A stretch of DNA of 64,000 nt from Candidatus Cloacimonadota bacterium (GCA_021736135.1 JAIPGO010000003.1:27277-91276); one strand, 5' to 3'; shown: positions 39,915 through 50,917, numbered from the stretch's first letter. Program-made: numbers and translations. Notes: generated by a model not told the origin, from the letters alone.

Positions 39915-41076
39915 AATAATCAGTAAACTTGAAAATATCGATACACCGCTGGTTTTCTGTTATTTATTACTAATCATGATCGGTCTGTTTATCCAGATGG
40001 ACATTACTTCTGCCAATGGACATATGAATTACTTCCTGAAGCAGCTCATCTTCACAATATTCTCAATAACAGCCTGCTTACTTACATATTTATTCCTGAA
40101 AGTGGAATGGCTTCAAAAACGATTCTGGTATATATATGGTATAACACTCATCCTCCTTATCCTGGTTTTAGTAGTTGGTGTTGTGGTCAATGGGGCAAAA
40201 AGAGTGTTCTATATACCCCTGGGATTCACCAGTATCAGCGTTCAACCGAGCCTTTTAGCCCGTTTAACTTTGATCATATTTTTTGCCAGGGTGCTCAGCA
40301 GTCGGGAGCAGTTTCTACAGAATTCCAGTCTTTTTCCCTTCTTTAAAAATTTTATGCCGCTCTTCATCTTTTCAATTCCGGTATATGTATTGATTCTGTT
40401 TGAGCGTCACTTTTCAGCGATTATCATATCCGCTGTGACTCTGCTTTCGGTACTGTTTCTGGCAAACATCAAACTGGCAACTATCATAATCCTGATTTTC
40501 TGTCTTTTTTTTGCCGGGATTCTCGCCATTTATATGCCGGGAGGAGAATATCGCTTACAAAGGATAAAGGTTTTTCTGGAAAACTCTCTCATTGTAAAAT
40601 TCCTCCAGGGTGAAAAGATAACTGTAGTTACAGATTATAATACCGAACACAGTCTCATCTGCCTAACCAGCGGTAAAATATTCGGAACTACTCCTGAAAA
40701 CGGGTTTGGTAAATATTATTATCTGCCGGAACCAAGAACAGACTATGTTTTTTCCATAATTGGTGAAGAATTCGGGTTATTTGGTTCCTTGATACTGATC
40801 TTTGTATTTATGGGTCTGGTTATCAGAGGTTTAAATATATCTTCTCGACAGGAGATCCTGTTCCTTAAACTACTCGGTTATGGCATAAGTCTCAACCTGT
40901 TCTATAATATGGTGGTAAATATTGGCGTTGCGACGGCAGCGATACCACCTACGGGCGTTACTTTACCTTTTATCAGTCATGGAGGTTCTTCCATGCTGGT
41001 TAACTCCATATCCATAGGAATATTATTATTACTGTCCCGAAAAGCCGGAGTTGTAAATGAAATGCCTGGCAGTTAG
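39901..41076 (+). CDS. ftsW: SEDS-family division protein FtsW
   Basis: Polytopic; GEEFGLFGSLILIFVFMGLVIRGL, GVTLPFISHGGSSMLVN. Confidence 0.95.
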   Translation: MHMNKIISKLENIDTPLVFCYLLLIMIGLFIQMDITSANGHMNYFLKQLIFTIFSITACLLTYLFLKVEWLQKRFWYIYGITLILLILVLVVGVVVNGAKRVFYIPLGFTSISVQPSLLARLTLIIFFARVLSSREQFLQNSSLFPFFKNFMPLFIFSIPVYVLILFERHFSAIIISAVTLLSVLFLANIKLATIIILIFCLFFAGILAIYMPGGEYRLQRIKVFLENSLIVKFLQGEKITVVTDYNTEHSLICLTSGKIFGTTPENGFGKYYYLPEPRTDYVFSIIGEEFGLFGSLILIFVFMGLVIRGLNISSRQEILFLKLLGYGISLNLFYNMVVNIGVATAAIPPTGVTLPFISHGGSSMLVNSISIGILLLLSRKAGVVNEMPGS

Positions 41077-42118
41077 CAGCGGCGGAACAGCAGGGCACAT
41101 AAATCCTGCTCTCAGCATTGCCCGTAAACTTGCGGAAAAGAACTGGCAGATCCATTACCTGGGTAACAGGAACAGCCTGGAAGAACAACTGCTGGCTAAA
41201 ACTGATTTTACCTTTCATGAATTGAATGTTCAAAAGCTCTATCGCCGCTTCACATTTGCCCATGCGGCTTTCCCTTTCAAACTTATAAAAAGCATAAATC
41301 TCTCCAAAAAAATTTATAAACTGATAAAACCGGATGTATTTCTGGGTTGTGGAGGCTTTGTTTCTGGTCCTCCCGGTTATGCTGCCCACCTGATGCATAT
41401 TCCAATTATTCTTCAGGAACAGAACAGTTATCCGGGCTTGACCACCCGTCTGTTAGCTAAATATTCCAATAAAATATTCCTGGGAAATAAAAAAGCCGAA
41501 CAGTATTTAAAGGAAGCTGTCACAGAATACTCCGGGAATCCCATCAATTCTTTTCCTGCTCTAAATTTACCGCATTATGGTGATCATAACTCAAAGCAGA
41601 AAACAGTGTTTCTCCTGGGAGGCAGCCAAGGCTCACAGGCTTTAAATAAAGTGATGCTGTCAATTTGCCGGGAGCTGCTTGCTAACGGCATCAATCTCAT
41701 CTGGCAAACCGGAAAAAATAATTATGTGGAAATATTAAATAAAACCGGCAGGAAGGAAGGACTTATTCTCTTTGATTTCAGTACTCAGATTAATGAGTTT
41801 TATTCAAAAGCGGATATTATCATAGCCCGTGCAGGTGCACTCACCCTGGCAGAACTGGAAACTCTCCGCAAACCTGCCATACTTATTCCTCTGCCTTCAT
41901 CTGCGGAAAATCACCAGTTATATAATGCTCAGGAGCAGGCAGAAAAAGGCATAGCAGAAGTTCTTGAACAAAAGGATTTGACACCTGAGAGCCTTCTAAA
42001 ACAAGTAAATGCTATGCTCAATAATCTTGAAGCCTACAGAAGCAGATTTAAAAATACTCTGCATTCGGCTGCTGCTGAGCATATAGCAGCTTTTATTGAC
42101 GCAAATTACGGGAGTTAA
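41057..42118 (+). CDS. murG: UDP-N-acetylglucosamine--N-acetylmuramyl-(pentapeptide) pyrophosphoryl-undecaprenol GlcNAc transferase
   Basis: GGTAGHINPALSIA, GCGGFVSGPPGYAA, LLGGSQGSQALN, ARAGALTLAEL. Confidence 0.96.
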   Translation: MKCLAVSSGGTAGHINPALSIARKLAEKNWQIHYLGNRNSLEEQLLAKTDFTFHELNVQKLYRRFTFAHAAFPFKLIKSINLSKKIYKLIKPDVFLGCGGFVSGPPGYAAHLMHIPIILQEQNSYPGLTTRLLAKYSNKIFLGNKKAEQYLKEAVTEYSGNPINSFPALNLPHYGDHNSKQKTVFLLGGSQGSQALNKVMLSICRELLANGINLIWQTGKNNYVEILNKTGRKEGLILFDFSTQINEFYSKADIIIARAGALTLAELETLRKPAILIPLPSSAENHQLYNAQEQAEKGIAEVLEQKDLTPESLLKQVNAMLNNLEAYRSRFKNTLHSAAAEHIAAFIDANYGS

Positions 42119-42120
42119 AT

Positions 42121-43506
42121 ATGTTAGGAAAGATGAAAAGAATACATTTTGTCGGTATTGGCGGTATTGGTATGAGCGGTATTGCCGAATTGCTCCGGAA
42201 CCAGGGATTTACTATATCAGGTTCTGACATGAAAACCTCCTCAATTACTGATCATTTACGTGAAATTGGCATACATATCTGCATTGGGCATGATGCAAAT
42301 CTTATTGCAGATGCCGACTTGATTGTGAAATCATCTGCCGTCAGGGATGATAATCCAGAAATCATAGCCGGAAAAGCAAATAAAATCCCGGTGATCAGAC
42401 GCGCGGAAATGCTGGCGGAAATTATGAGAATGTCTTTCAGCATCTGCATTGCAGGGACTCACGGGAAAACAAGTACCACCAGTATGACGGCAACAGTGCT
42501 GGAAGCTGCTGCCCTTGATCCAACAGTTATTGTGGGAGGTATAGTAAAGAACTACGGCTCAAATAACCTTCTCGGTTCCGGCAAATATATAGTAGCGGAA
42601 GCAGATGAGTTTGACCGTTCCTTCCTCACTCTATATCCCTGCCTGGCTGGTATAACTAATATTGATGCTGATCATCTGGATTGTTATAATGACCTGGAAA
42701 GTATAAAATCAGCCTTTATTGAATTCGCCAACAAAGTACCTTTTTTTGGCTCTGTCATCTGCTGCCTGGATGATAATGGGGTGCAATCAATTATTCCTCA
42801 TATTCACAAGAAAATAATAACTTATGGTTTTTCCACACAGGCTGCCGTTAGAGCTATCGATATTCAGATGAAGGATTTTCATACTTCATACACTGCCTTG
42901 CTGCTCGGAGAGGAACTCGGTAAAATATCTTTGAACGTATCCGGCAGACACAATGTTCTTAATTCACTTCTGGCAGTGGCTGTAGGACTGGAACTGGAAG
43001 TACCTTTCTCCAGAATTCAGAAAGGACTTTCAGAATATAATGGCGTATTCCGCCGTTTTGAATATAAAGGCAGTTTTAATGACATAATACTTTATGATGA
43101 TTACTGTCATCATCCTACAGAGATAATTGCCACTCTGGATGCTGTTCGCGAAAATACTGACAGGCGGATCATTGCCGTTTTTCAACCTCACCTCTTCAGT
43201 CGTACCCGAGATTTCTATCCAGAATTCGGCAGATCTTTTTTTCAATCCGATACTTTGATTGTTACTCCGATCTTTCCGGCCAGAGAAGACCCGATTCCCG
43301 GGATCACAGGAAAACTTATTGCTGATGCCGCCATTCAAAGCGGTCACCTGCACGTGCATTATATCACCAGTAATGATGAAATAATTCCAACTTTAATCAG
43401 CCATTGCCAGCCTGGGGACATCGTAATTACCATGGGTGCCGGTAATATCTATAAATATGGGGAAGAATTACTTGAAATCGCCGCTCAAAACAATTCCCGG
43501 CTTTAA
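42121..43506 (+). CDS. murC: UDP-N-acetylmuramate-L-alanine ligase
   Basis: IHFVGIGGIGMSGIAELL, AGTHGKTSTTSM, YDDYCHHPTEI. Confidence 0.97.
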   Translation: MLGKMKRIHFVGIGGIGMSGIAELLRNQGFTISGSDMKTSSITDHLREIGIHICIGHDANLIADADLIVKSSAVRDDNPEIIAGKANKIPVIRRAEMLAEIMRMSFSICIAGTHGKTSTTSMTATVLEAAALDPTVIVGGIVKNYGSNNLLGSGKYIVAEADEFDRSFLTLYPCLAGITNIDADHLDCYNDLESIKSAFIEFANKVPFFGSVICCLDDNGVQSIIPHIHKKIITYGFSTQAAVRAIDIQMKDFHTSYTALLLGEELGKISLNVSGRHNVLNSLLAVAVGLELEVPFSRIQKGLSEYNGVFRRFEYKGSFNDIILYDDYCHHPTEIIATLDAVRENTDRRIIAVFQPHLFSRTRDFYPEFGRSFFQSDTLIVTPIFPAREDPIPGITGKLIADAAIQSGHLHVHYITSNDEIIPTLISHCQPGDIVITMGAGNIYKYGEELLEIAAQNNSRL

Positions 43507-44338
43507 TGCTAAGCTCTCGAACTGGTCTCATATTAAAATCGGCAGCGATGACGGTTTTGTATATCTACCGGTTGATTACCATCAACTTCAGATTTGCCTG
43601 AGAAACCTGCCGGATATTGGATTACGTCCTCTACCTCTTGGTGCCGGCTCTAATATTCTCTTTGGTAATACTTCTGCTTATGCTCTGATCAGCGACAAAC
43701 ATCTCCCCCATTTCTGGCGAATTGAGCATAACAGAGTGGTTGTTTCAGCAAATTATAATATAACTCAATTAATCATGGTTCTGGCAAAGAACAATCTGGG
43801 TGGTCTGGAATTCCTGGCTGGTATTCCCGCACATTTAGGTGGTCTCACGCATATGAATGCCGGAGCTTATGGACATTCAATAGCACATTTCGTCCACCAG
43901 GTAAGACTGATTACATTGCAGGGGGAGGATATAACGCTCAACAGTGAGGAGATAATATTTAATTACCGTTATTCATCCCTGGAAGGTTTTATCACTGAAA
44001 TCACGCTCAATTTGCCTTCCATTCCTGAAACTGAGATCAGGAAAACTGCCAAATCATATATTATGTCGCGTCAGGCGAAACAGCCTCTGCATTATCCTAA
44101 CCTGGGATCTGTTTTTAAAAATCCCCCTCATTATTTTGCTGGCCAACTGCTGGAAAAAGCTGGCTTCAAAGGAAAAAGAAAAGGCGGAGTAGCCTTTTCG
44201 GATATTCACGCGAACTTTCTCGTCAATATCGACCATGGAAGCTTCCAGGATGCCTATGAATTGATCCGGGAAGCCCGTGCAGAAATACTGGAAACCTTTG
44301 ATATAGCTTTGGAAACGGAAATCAAGGTAATTAACTGA
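43436..44338 (+). CDS. murB: UDP-N-acetylenolpyruvoylglucosamine reductase
   Basis: LGAGSNILF, GLEFLAGIPAHLGGLTHMNAGAYG, PNLGSVFKNP, GGVAFSDIHANFLVN; exact start uncertain because it overlaps murC. Confidence 0.93.
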   Translation: MPVISINMGKNYLKSPLKTIPGFNAKLSNWSHIKIGSDDGFVYLPVDYHQLQICLRNLPDIGLRPLPLGAGSNILFGNTSAYALISDKHLPHFWRIEHNRVVVSANYNITQLIMVLAKNNLGGLEFLAGIPAHLGGLTHMNAGAYGHSIAHFVHQVRLITLQGEDITLNSEEIIFNYRYSSLEGFITEITLNLPSIPETEIRKTAKSYIMSRQAKQPLHYPNLGSVFKNPPHYFAGQLLEKAGFKGKRKGGVAFSDIHANFLVNIDHGSFQDAYELIREARAEILETFDIALETEIKVIN

Positions 44339-45090
44339 TGAGAAAGCGAAGAGGTAATTCACGTTTTTTTATTATCTTTATCTCGGTTCTATCCGGTGTT
44401 TTCCTCCTCTATCAGTTATTGATCTATCTTAACAGCAATCTTAATATACTCCCCGTAAAAGAAATAACCGTTTCCGGTAATAGTACCATACTCACGGCAT
44501 CTTTGCTGGCTGCTGCTGATTCACTCCATTATAAGAATCTTTACAGCTTACCTAAAGTGGAAATTCTTCGCTGTTTTCAAAGTTTCCCCAGAATTGCCCG
44601 CATAGTTATTTCCCGGAAATTCCCGGATGAACTCCATTTGAAAATAACTGAAAGAATTCCTGTCTTTAATGTGAAAACGGTTGATGGATATATTTTCCCA
44701 GTTGATGAAAATGCGCTGGCAATCTCGCCACCGGAAGACGGTAGAAAAGAAGACATGCCCTTTATCAGTTTGAAACTTCCTGCTGACAGTATTTATATCG
44801 GGAATGTTATATCTGACGAATTCTTAGGCACAATGCTCCAGAAAAGAAAAGATATAATTCAACTTGAGCCGGATTTCTTTGATTATTTTTCAGAAATTTA
44901 CCTTGAAAACGATAAACCTGTCTTTATTGAGACAGACCAGGGTTACCGGGTTGTTTTTGCTTTCACGGAACTTGACCTGGCTGCACAAGAATATATGAAA
45001 TTAAAAGATACTTTTTCCTTTGACAGCAACACTCTAATTGACATGCAGCAGGATGGCTTATATCGTATTACCAAGATGGAGAAGAAATGA
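44338..45090 (+). CDS. ftsQ: FtsQ-like division protein (POTRA)
   Basis: N-terminal TM, VKEITVSGNSTI POTRA-like start, located between murB and ftsA. Confidence 0.82.
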   Translation: MRKRRGNSRFFIIFISVLSGVFLLYQLLIYLNSNLNILPVKEITVSGNSTILTASLLAAADSLHYKNLYSLPKVEILRCFQSFPRIARIVISRKFPDELHLKITERIPVFNVKTVDGYIFPVDENALAISPPEDGRKEDMPFISLKLPADSIYIGNVISDEFLGTMLQKRKDIIQLEPDFFDYFSEIYLENDKPVFIETDQGYRVVFAFTELDLAAQEYMKLKDTFSFDSNTLIDMQQDGLYRITKMEKK

Positions 45091-46373
45091 AGAATAAAAA
45101 CAAAGAAATTATTACTGTCATCGACATTGGTACTTCTAAAATTTGTACTCTAATCGCAGAACTAAAAAGAGACGAAAATAATAAATTTTATTTCGAGATT
45201 AAAGGAATCGGCAACAGTGAATCGGACGGTATGGATAAAGGTGTCGTCTGCGAAATTGATAAAGCTACCAGTGCCATCAGGAATTCCATCCTGGAAGCTG
45301 AAGAAATGGCACAGATAACTGCCAGCAATATCTATATCGGTATAGCCGGTGCCCATATCAGAAGCTGCAATATTAACAGCTCTATCAGTCTCTCTGTTAA
45401 TGGTCAACCTCGCGAAATAACTGAAGCTGACATTAAACATGTTATTGACGAAGCAAAACGTGCCGTAGGCTATCAGGCAGAATTTGCCAACCTGAAGATT
45501 ATTCATACTATTCCCCATTATTTTAACCGGGATGAAGATAAGGGTATTCAAAATCCTCTCAAATTGGAAGCACACAGACTGGAAGCCAGAGTACATATCG
45601 TCCTGGCAAACCCTATTAATATCAATAATATTATCCGCTGTGTTGAAATCTCAGGATATAAAGTCGATTTTGACCATATTGTCCTGGAACCCATAGCTTC
45701 TGGCTATGCTATTCTGAATCAGGATCAACGCGCTCTTGGCTCCATGGTTATCGATATCGGAGGAGGTACTACCGATATTGCCATATTTTATATGAACAGC
45801 ATCAGGTTTACTGCCGTATTTCCATACGGAGGTTTTGAATTAACCCGTAGACTCTCCGAAATTCTCTGCACTTCCTATCGTACTGCTGAGAATATTAAAT
45901 TGACCCATGGTCAGGCAACTCCTGACAATATAGATGAAGATACTGAAATAGATGTACCTGATATCACAGGTAAAGGCATTAATCATTACAATAAGCGGAC
46001 TCTGGCTTCAGATATTCAGGAAGAAATGACTAGTCTGTTTCGCTATATCTTCAGTAATATTTCTCAGAAAATTATTATGGATTCACTCAAGGCAGGCATT
46101 TATATCACCGGTGGTGCCTCCCAGTTGAAAAATCTCGATTCCCTGATCTCAAAGATCAGCCGTATGCAGGCAACAATCTGCACTCCTGATCTCTCCCATT
46201 TCAAAGGACAGGTTTCCACTCTGGAAAAACCCGAATTTTCCACAGCAACGGGAATTTTTCTTTACTTACTGGAGACTAGAATTAAAAAAGGAATTCAAGA
46301 AGAATCCCATATAAATTATGAGGATGGCTTCTGGAAAAAAATTGGCAGATTTATTAAAAGCTGGTTTGTTTAA
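45087..46373 (+). CDS. ftsA: cell division protein FtsA
   Basis: ITVIDIGTSKICTLIAEL, GSMVIDIGGGTTDIAIF, C-terminal amphipathic tail WKKIGRFIKSWF. Confidence 0.96.
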   Translation: MKNKNKEIITVIDIGTSKICTLIAELKRDENNKFYFEIKGIGNSESDGMDKGVVCEIDKATSAIRNSILEAEEMAQITASNIYIGIAGAHIRSCNINSSISLSVNGQPREITEADIKHVIDEAKRAVGYQAEFANLKIIHTIPHYFNRDEDKGIQNPLKLEAHRLEARVHIVLANPININNIIRCVEISGYKVDFDHIVLEPIASGYAILNQDQRALGSMVIDIGGGTTDIAIFYMNSIRFTAVFPYGGFELTRRLSEILCTSYRTAENIKLTHGQATPDNIDEDTEIDVPDITGKGINHYNKRTLASDIQEEMTSLFRYIFSNISQKIIMDSLKAGIYITGGASQLKNLDSLISKISRMQATICTPDLSHFKGQVSTLEKPEFSTATGIFLYLLETRIKKGIQEESHINYEDGFWKKIGRFIKSWFV

Positions 46374-46393
46374 AAAAAATTCTGGAGGATTGA

Positions 46394-47617
46394 ATGTATA
46401 TAGAACCCGCTTTGAAGGAAAATTTTTCTAACTCAAAAATTAAGATCAAAATGATCGGAGTCGGTGGTGCTGGCGGTAATACTATTAACACTATGGTAGA
46501 AAAGAAACTGCAGGGCGTGGAATTTATTGCCTGTAATACAGACTGGGGTGATCTGCAGACATCGAAAGCAGATTTTCATATCAGACTTGGTGAAAAAACT
46601 ACCCGTGGTCATGGCGCTGGAGCGAATAAAGACCTGGGGCGTCTCGCTGCCGAAGAATCTTCTGAAGAAATCAGGGAACATTTTCAGGATGCTGATCTCG
46701 TACTACTCGTCGCTGGTCTCGGAAAAGGAACTGGTACCGGTGCATCTCCAGCAATTGTTGACACGATTAAGAGCATCAGGAAAGATGATGATGATAGTGA
46801 AAAACTCGTTGTAGCAATCGTCTTTTTCCCGTTCCAGTATGAAGGTGAAAAACGTAAGGCAAACGCGGAAGACGGCTTGCGAGAACTCATCAAGAAGGTG
46901 GATACTCTCATAGTAGTTCCCAATGAAAAGATCAGAGAAGAATATAAGAACCTTACTATCGTCGAAGCCTTCAAAAAAGCAGATGATATTATCTATAACA
47001 CTGCCCGGGCCATTACTGACCTCCTGGTAAAGAAAGGCTATCTGGAAATTGATTTCCGCGATATTCTCACAACTCTTGGCAATAAGGGATATGCCTATAT
47101 CACCTGTGGTGAAGCAGAAGGAGAAAATCGCGCTCAGGAAGCTGCCGAAAGAGCTATGAATAATCCTCTCCTTTCAGATATCGACCTTAAAAACTCCAAA
47201 GGACTTCTAATCAATTTCACCTCTGACCCGGAACTGGGACTGGAAGAATTCTATAATGCCATAAGCAAGATCACTTCTACTGCCGGTACTCAAGGGGACG
47301 TGATTCACGGGTATGTTATTGATAATGAAATGTCTAATAAAGTAAGAATTACCATAATTGCTACAGGATTGAATCTGACCAGCGAATCCTATTATGACGC
47401 TCCCAAGGAATATGTTAATAGCCGTAACCGGACTAACTTCAATTCAGATAGTAATCCCTGGGATCCAATTAATAAGGAAGCTGAAATCAATATTGATATA
47501 GCTCAACAGCCGGTTCACAACCGTCCCGCTTCCCCTATCGAAATAGAGAAAAAAGAAGAATCTAATAGGGTGGATAACGACATTCCAGCCTTTTATAAAA
47601 AATTTAATAACAATTAG
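46394..47617 (+). CDS. ftsZ: cell division protein FtsZ
   Basis: MIGVGGAGGNTINTM, GLGKGTGTGASP, C-terminal DIPAFYKKF. Confidence 0.96.
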   Translation: MYIEPALKENFSNSKIKIKMIGVGGAGGNTINTMVEKKLQGVEFIACNTDWGDLQTSKADFHIRLGEKTTRGHGAGANKDLGRLAAEESSEEIREHFQDADLVLLVAGLGKGTGTGASPAIVDTIKSIRKDDDDSEKLVVAIVFFPFQYEGEKRKANAEDGLRELIKKVDTLIVVPNEKIREEYKNLTIVEAFKKADDIIYNTARAITDLLVKKGYLEIDFRDILTTLGNKGYAYITCGEAEGENRAQEAAERAMNNPLLSDIDLKNSKGLLINFTSDPELGLEEFYNAISKITSTAGTQGDVIHGYVIDNEMSNKVRITIIATGLNLTSESYYDAPKEYVNSRNRTNFNSDSNPWDPINKEAEINIDIAQQPVHNRPASPIEIEKKEESNRVDNDIPAFYKKFNNN

Positions 47618-47626
47618 GAGATAATT

Positions 47627-48421
47627 ATGAACAAAATTTCACTGTTGCTCGTTTGTGTACTGTTTGCTTTTTTTATAAATCTTTCAGGAGATAATATGTA
47701 TAGTGATTTTACGAAAACCTCGTCTGGTCTGCTTTACAAGATAACTCAGTCCGGAGATGGTGACCTGCCGCATAATGGCGATACTGTTGTGCTGCATTAT
47801 ACCGGAACTTTTGAGAATGGTGAAGTTTTTGACAGCTCTCTCGAGCGAGGAGAACCTTTCAGTTTTGAATTAGGTGCCGGAAGAGTCATTAAAGGCTGGG
47901 ATGAAGGCGTTGCACTTCTGCACAAAGGAGATAAAGCAACTTTCGTTATTCCGCCCGAAATCGGTTACGGTTCTATGCAACGCGGTTCCATTCCCGCAAA
48001 TTCCACTCTTCTGTTTGATGTGGAACTTCTCGATATTAAACCGGCTCCCAGGATAGAAGCCTATGATGTAACCGGGCTGGAGCTGTATACTACTGACTCA
48101 GGTCTGCAATATTATATTGTTGATCCCGGAACCGGTGATTCACCGGATCAAGGTTCTAATGTTACCGTTCACTATTCCGGCTATCTGCAGTCAGATAATA
48201 CTCTCTTTGATTCCAGCATCAAACGTGATCAGCCTTTCCGTTTCCAGCTTGGTGCCGGAAGAGTTATCAAGGGCTGGGATGAAGGCGTTAGCCTGATGAA
48301 AATTGGAGCTAAATACCGCTTTATAATCTCGCCTGAGCTTGGATATGGCGCCAGAGCTATGGGTCCCATTCCTGCTGGCAGTACGCTGATCTTTGATGTT
48401 GAATTACTAGATTTCAATTAA
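47627..48421 (+). CDS. FKBP-type peptidyl-prolyl isomerase with two tandem FKBP domains
   Basis: Two copies of GDTVVLHYTGTFENGEVFDSS / ELGAGRVIKGWDEGV / IPPEIGYG; N-terminal signal-like segment. Confidence 0.95.
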   Translation: MNKISLLLVCVLFAFFINLSGDNMYSDFTKTSSGLLYKITQSGDGDLPHNGDTVVLHYTGTFENGEVFDSSLERGEPFSFELGAGRVIKGWDEGVALLHKGDKATFVIPPEIGYGSMQRGSIPANSTLLFDVELLDIKPAPRIEAYDVTGLELYTTDSGLQYYIVDPGTGDSPDQGSNVTVHYSGYLQSDNTLFDSSIKRDQPFRFQLGAGRVIKGWDEGVSLMKIGAKYRFIISPELGYGARAMGPIPAGSTLIFDVELLDFN

Positions 48422-48462
48422 TTGATTATACTCATTTATCTAAATAATTACCGGGAGTAGAT

Positions 48463-49572
48463 ATGGCAAAAGTTGTTGTTAATAATGTGAATAAAATCTA
48501 TGATAATGGTTTTCAGGCGGTTACTGAGGTTAATTTCACTGCTGAAGATAAAGAATTCGTGATCCTCGTGGGTCCTTCTGGTTGCGGTAAATCAACTACC
48601 TTGCGCATGATTGCGGGACTGGAAGAAATTACGTCCGGTGAGATATCTATTGGGGATCGCATTGTAAATGATATTCCTCCCAAAGACCGTGATATTGCTA
48701 TGGTTTTTCAAAATTATGCCCTCTACCCACATATGACCGTTTATGAGAATATGTCTTTTGCCCTTAAATTAAGAAAAGTACCTCGCAGCCAGATTGTGCC
48801 GATTGTTAAGGATGCCGCCAGGCTTCTGGAAATTGAAGATCTGCTTGATCGTAAACCACGACAGCTTTCCGGAGGGCAGCGTCAACGCGTTGCTCTGGGA
48901 AGAGCAATCGTCCGACAGCCAAAAGTGTTCCTCTTCGATGAACCTCTTTCTAATCTTGATGCTAAATTGCGCGTCCAGATGAGAGCTGAGATCACTCGAC
49001 TGCACCGAAAACTTGATACCACGATGATCTACGTTACTCACGACCAGGTGGAAGCTATGACGATGGCAGATAAGATCGTGATCATGAAAGACGGCTTCAT
49101 CCAGCAGATTGATTCTCCCCTTAACGTCTATAACAATCCTGTTAACCTCTTCGTCGCCGGATTCATCGGCAGCCCTGCCATTAACCAGTTTTCAGGTACA
49201 ATTATCCCGGAAAACGGTAAACTCTGCTTTGCTGAAGGTTCGTTCAAAGTTGACATCCCGCCTGAATTCAACGCCGCCCTGGATAAACATCAGAATAAAG
49301 CCGTTATTATGGGCTTGCGTCCCGAAGATATCTACGATGCCAAGTTTGATACTATGGCGGAAAAACCAGTCAAAATTTCTGCCATGTGTGACCTGGTTGA
49401 ACCTATGGGTAACGAATACGTAGTATATTTCAGTATCGGCAAGTCAAAGATCATTGCCCGGCTCGATCCTAAAAAGCTTCCAAAAATTGACGAAAATATG
49501 ACCGTCAGCCTCGATATGTTCAAAGCTCATTTCTTTGAAGCTGAGTCCAAAAATTGTCTAACTTATAAATAA
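48463..49572 (+). CDS. ABC transporter ATP-binding protein, UgpC/MsmK-type (carbohydrate uptake)
   Basis: [55 protein letters not shown]-terminal TOBE-like region. Confidence 0.95.
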   Translation: MAKVVVNNVNKIYDNGFQAVTEVNFTAEDKEFVILVGPSGCGKSTTLRMIAGLEEITSGEISIGDRIVNDIPPKDRDIAMVFQNYALYPHMTVYENMSFALKLRKVPRSQIVPIVKDAARLLEIEDLLDRKPRQLSGGQRQRVALGRAIVRQPKVFLFDEPLSNLDAKLRVQMRAEITRLHRKLDTTMIYVTHDQVEAMTMADKIVIMKDGFIQQIDSPLNVYNNPVNLFVAGFIGSPAINQFSGTIIPENGKLCFAEGSFKVDIPPEFNAALDKHQNKAVIMGLRPEDIYDAKFDTMAEKPVKISAMCDLVEPMGNEYVVYFSIGKSKIIARLDPKKLPKIDENMTVSLDMFKAHFFEAESKNCLTYK

Positions 49573-49585
49573 ATAAATGAAGAAT

Positions 49586-49618
49586 AAAAAAAGCCCCGCG
49601 TCAGCAGGGCTTTTTTTT
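49586..49618 (+). terminator. Rho-independent terminator
   Basis: aaaaaagcccc-gcgtcag-cagggcttttttt downstream of the ABC ATPase. Confidence 0.85.
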
Positions 49619-49664
49619 ATATATCTTTATCTCATTTTATGTAGTAGGATTCACTCTAAACTAT

Positions 49665-49692
49665 TTACGAGTTACGAGTTACGAGTTACGGA
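49665..49692. repeat. tandem heptamer (ttacgag)n
   Basis: ttacgag x3 + ttacgga. Confidence 0.9.
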
Positions 49693-49720
49693 TTTCGGGT
49701 CTCGAGTTTCGACTCACTAT

Positions 49721-50773
49721 TCACTTTAAAAGCTCCGCATAATGCTTACGAGCAAATTCCTTAGTCATATAATTATTCTTCAGCGCCCAGGCTAACACAT
49801 TCTCTGCTTTTTCACGTGGATCATAGAGTACACCTACCGCATAAGAATTTCGTTCATCACTGTCCACCTGTCGCACTCTCAACATTTCATCTTCGAATAT
49901 CATCAGCATTTTTGATTCTTCATTTCCTGCTGTATATGTGTATTTTTGATTTGATGCCTTAGATTTTGAAGTCGTGTCTATCAACATATCCAGAAAAGAT
50001 TGTGCTTCCACCAGCCTGATAACGAAGAGATCATCTCCCTTTCGAATCTTCTTCTTCTCGATTGCTGATTTCTTCCATTCAATTTTTACTACTTCCTGGA
50101 TCTCCCCCGAATCAAACAAATGATTCTTAAGATCTTCACGGATATGCTTGAGGAAGGTGTCTTCAGAAATATCTATCCGCTTGCAGTTAAAAATATCAAG
50201 GATCTCTCGCTGTTCATTGAAATATTTCTCAATTTTATGAGTGGCATTTGTGTAACCCAAAGATTCCAGTATTCCTGGTAAATGCTTCATCATCTTATCG
50301 GAGCAGCTGTAAAGATAATTATTGATGTTCTTCTTGTCCGGCTCAATTATCAAAGTTAACAGCCAGGCTAATTCTACTGCTGAATATCCTGCCATTATAC
50401 TGATCTCGCCTATCATCTCCTCTTCCCGATGATTCGGCTTCTGATGACGGTATTTTCGCAGCATATCGCAGATAAACTGCTCGATATAAGGACTGCTCCG
50501 CAACCAGAGTATGATGCGCTCCATTTCACCTTCTTCCGGCTTTTCGGCAAATTCCTTATATTCATATATCTTTTCATAAGATTGATTAGCTGAAGATACA
50601 AACATTCCCAGATAATTGATATCCTCGGTTGTTATCTTAAAATCTATGTTGGTATAGAGGGCTAATCCCTTGATATACATCTCCTGTTCTTCCAGGCTCA
50701 TCTTCCCTAAGGGATGATTATCTATGCGCTCAAAACCTGTACTGACCCGTTTTATGGTCTCCAGAAAATCCAT
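49721..50773 (-). CDS. hypothetical protein
   Basis: 350-aa ORF, mostly alpha-helical in appearance; no family recognised. Confidence 0.75.
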   Translation of the reverse strand: MDFLETIKRVSTGFERIDNHPLGKMSLEEQEMYIKGLALYTNIDFKITTEDINYLGMFVSSANQSYEKIYEYKEFAEKPEEGEMERIILWLRSSPYIEQFICDMLRKYRHQKPNHREEEMIGEISIMAGYSAVELAWLLTLIIEPDKKNINNYLYSCSDKMMKHLPGILESLGYTNATHKIEKYFNEQREILDIFNCKRIDISEDTFLKHIREDLKNHLFDSGEIQEVVKIEWKKSAIEKKKIRKGDDLFVIRLVEAQSFLDMLIDTTSKSKASNQKYTYTAGNEESKMLMIFEDEMLRVRQVDSDERNSYAVGVLYDPREKAENVLAWALKNNYMTKEFARKHYAELLK

Positions 50774-50883
50774 TTAATGCCTCCTGAGCATACATTCCTG
50801 TAAAATTACTGGATAATTATTTTTCAATACCTGAAATTTTGTCAACTAAGTTAGTATTATTATAATTATTCGAGTTATAATTA

Positions 50884-50911
50884 AGGGGATTCTGTGCACA
50901 GAATCCCCTTA
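50884..50911. terminator. 28-bp perfect palindrome, terminator-like, 3' of the M42 peptidase
   Basis: aaggggattctgtgcacagaatcccctt, 7 bp beyond the minus-strand stop at 50918. Confidence 0.6.
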
Positions 50912-50917
50912 TAATTC

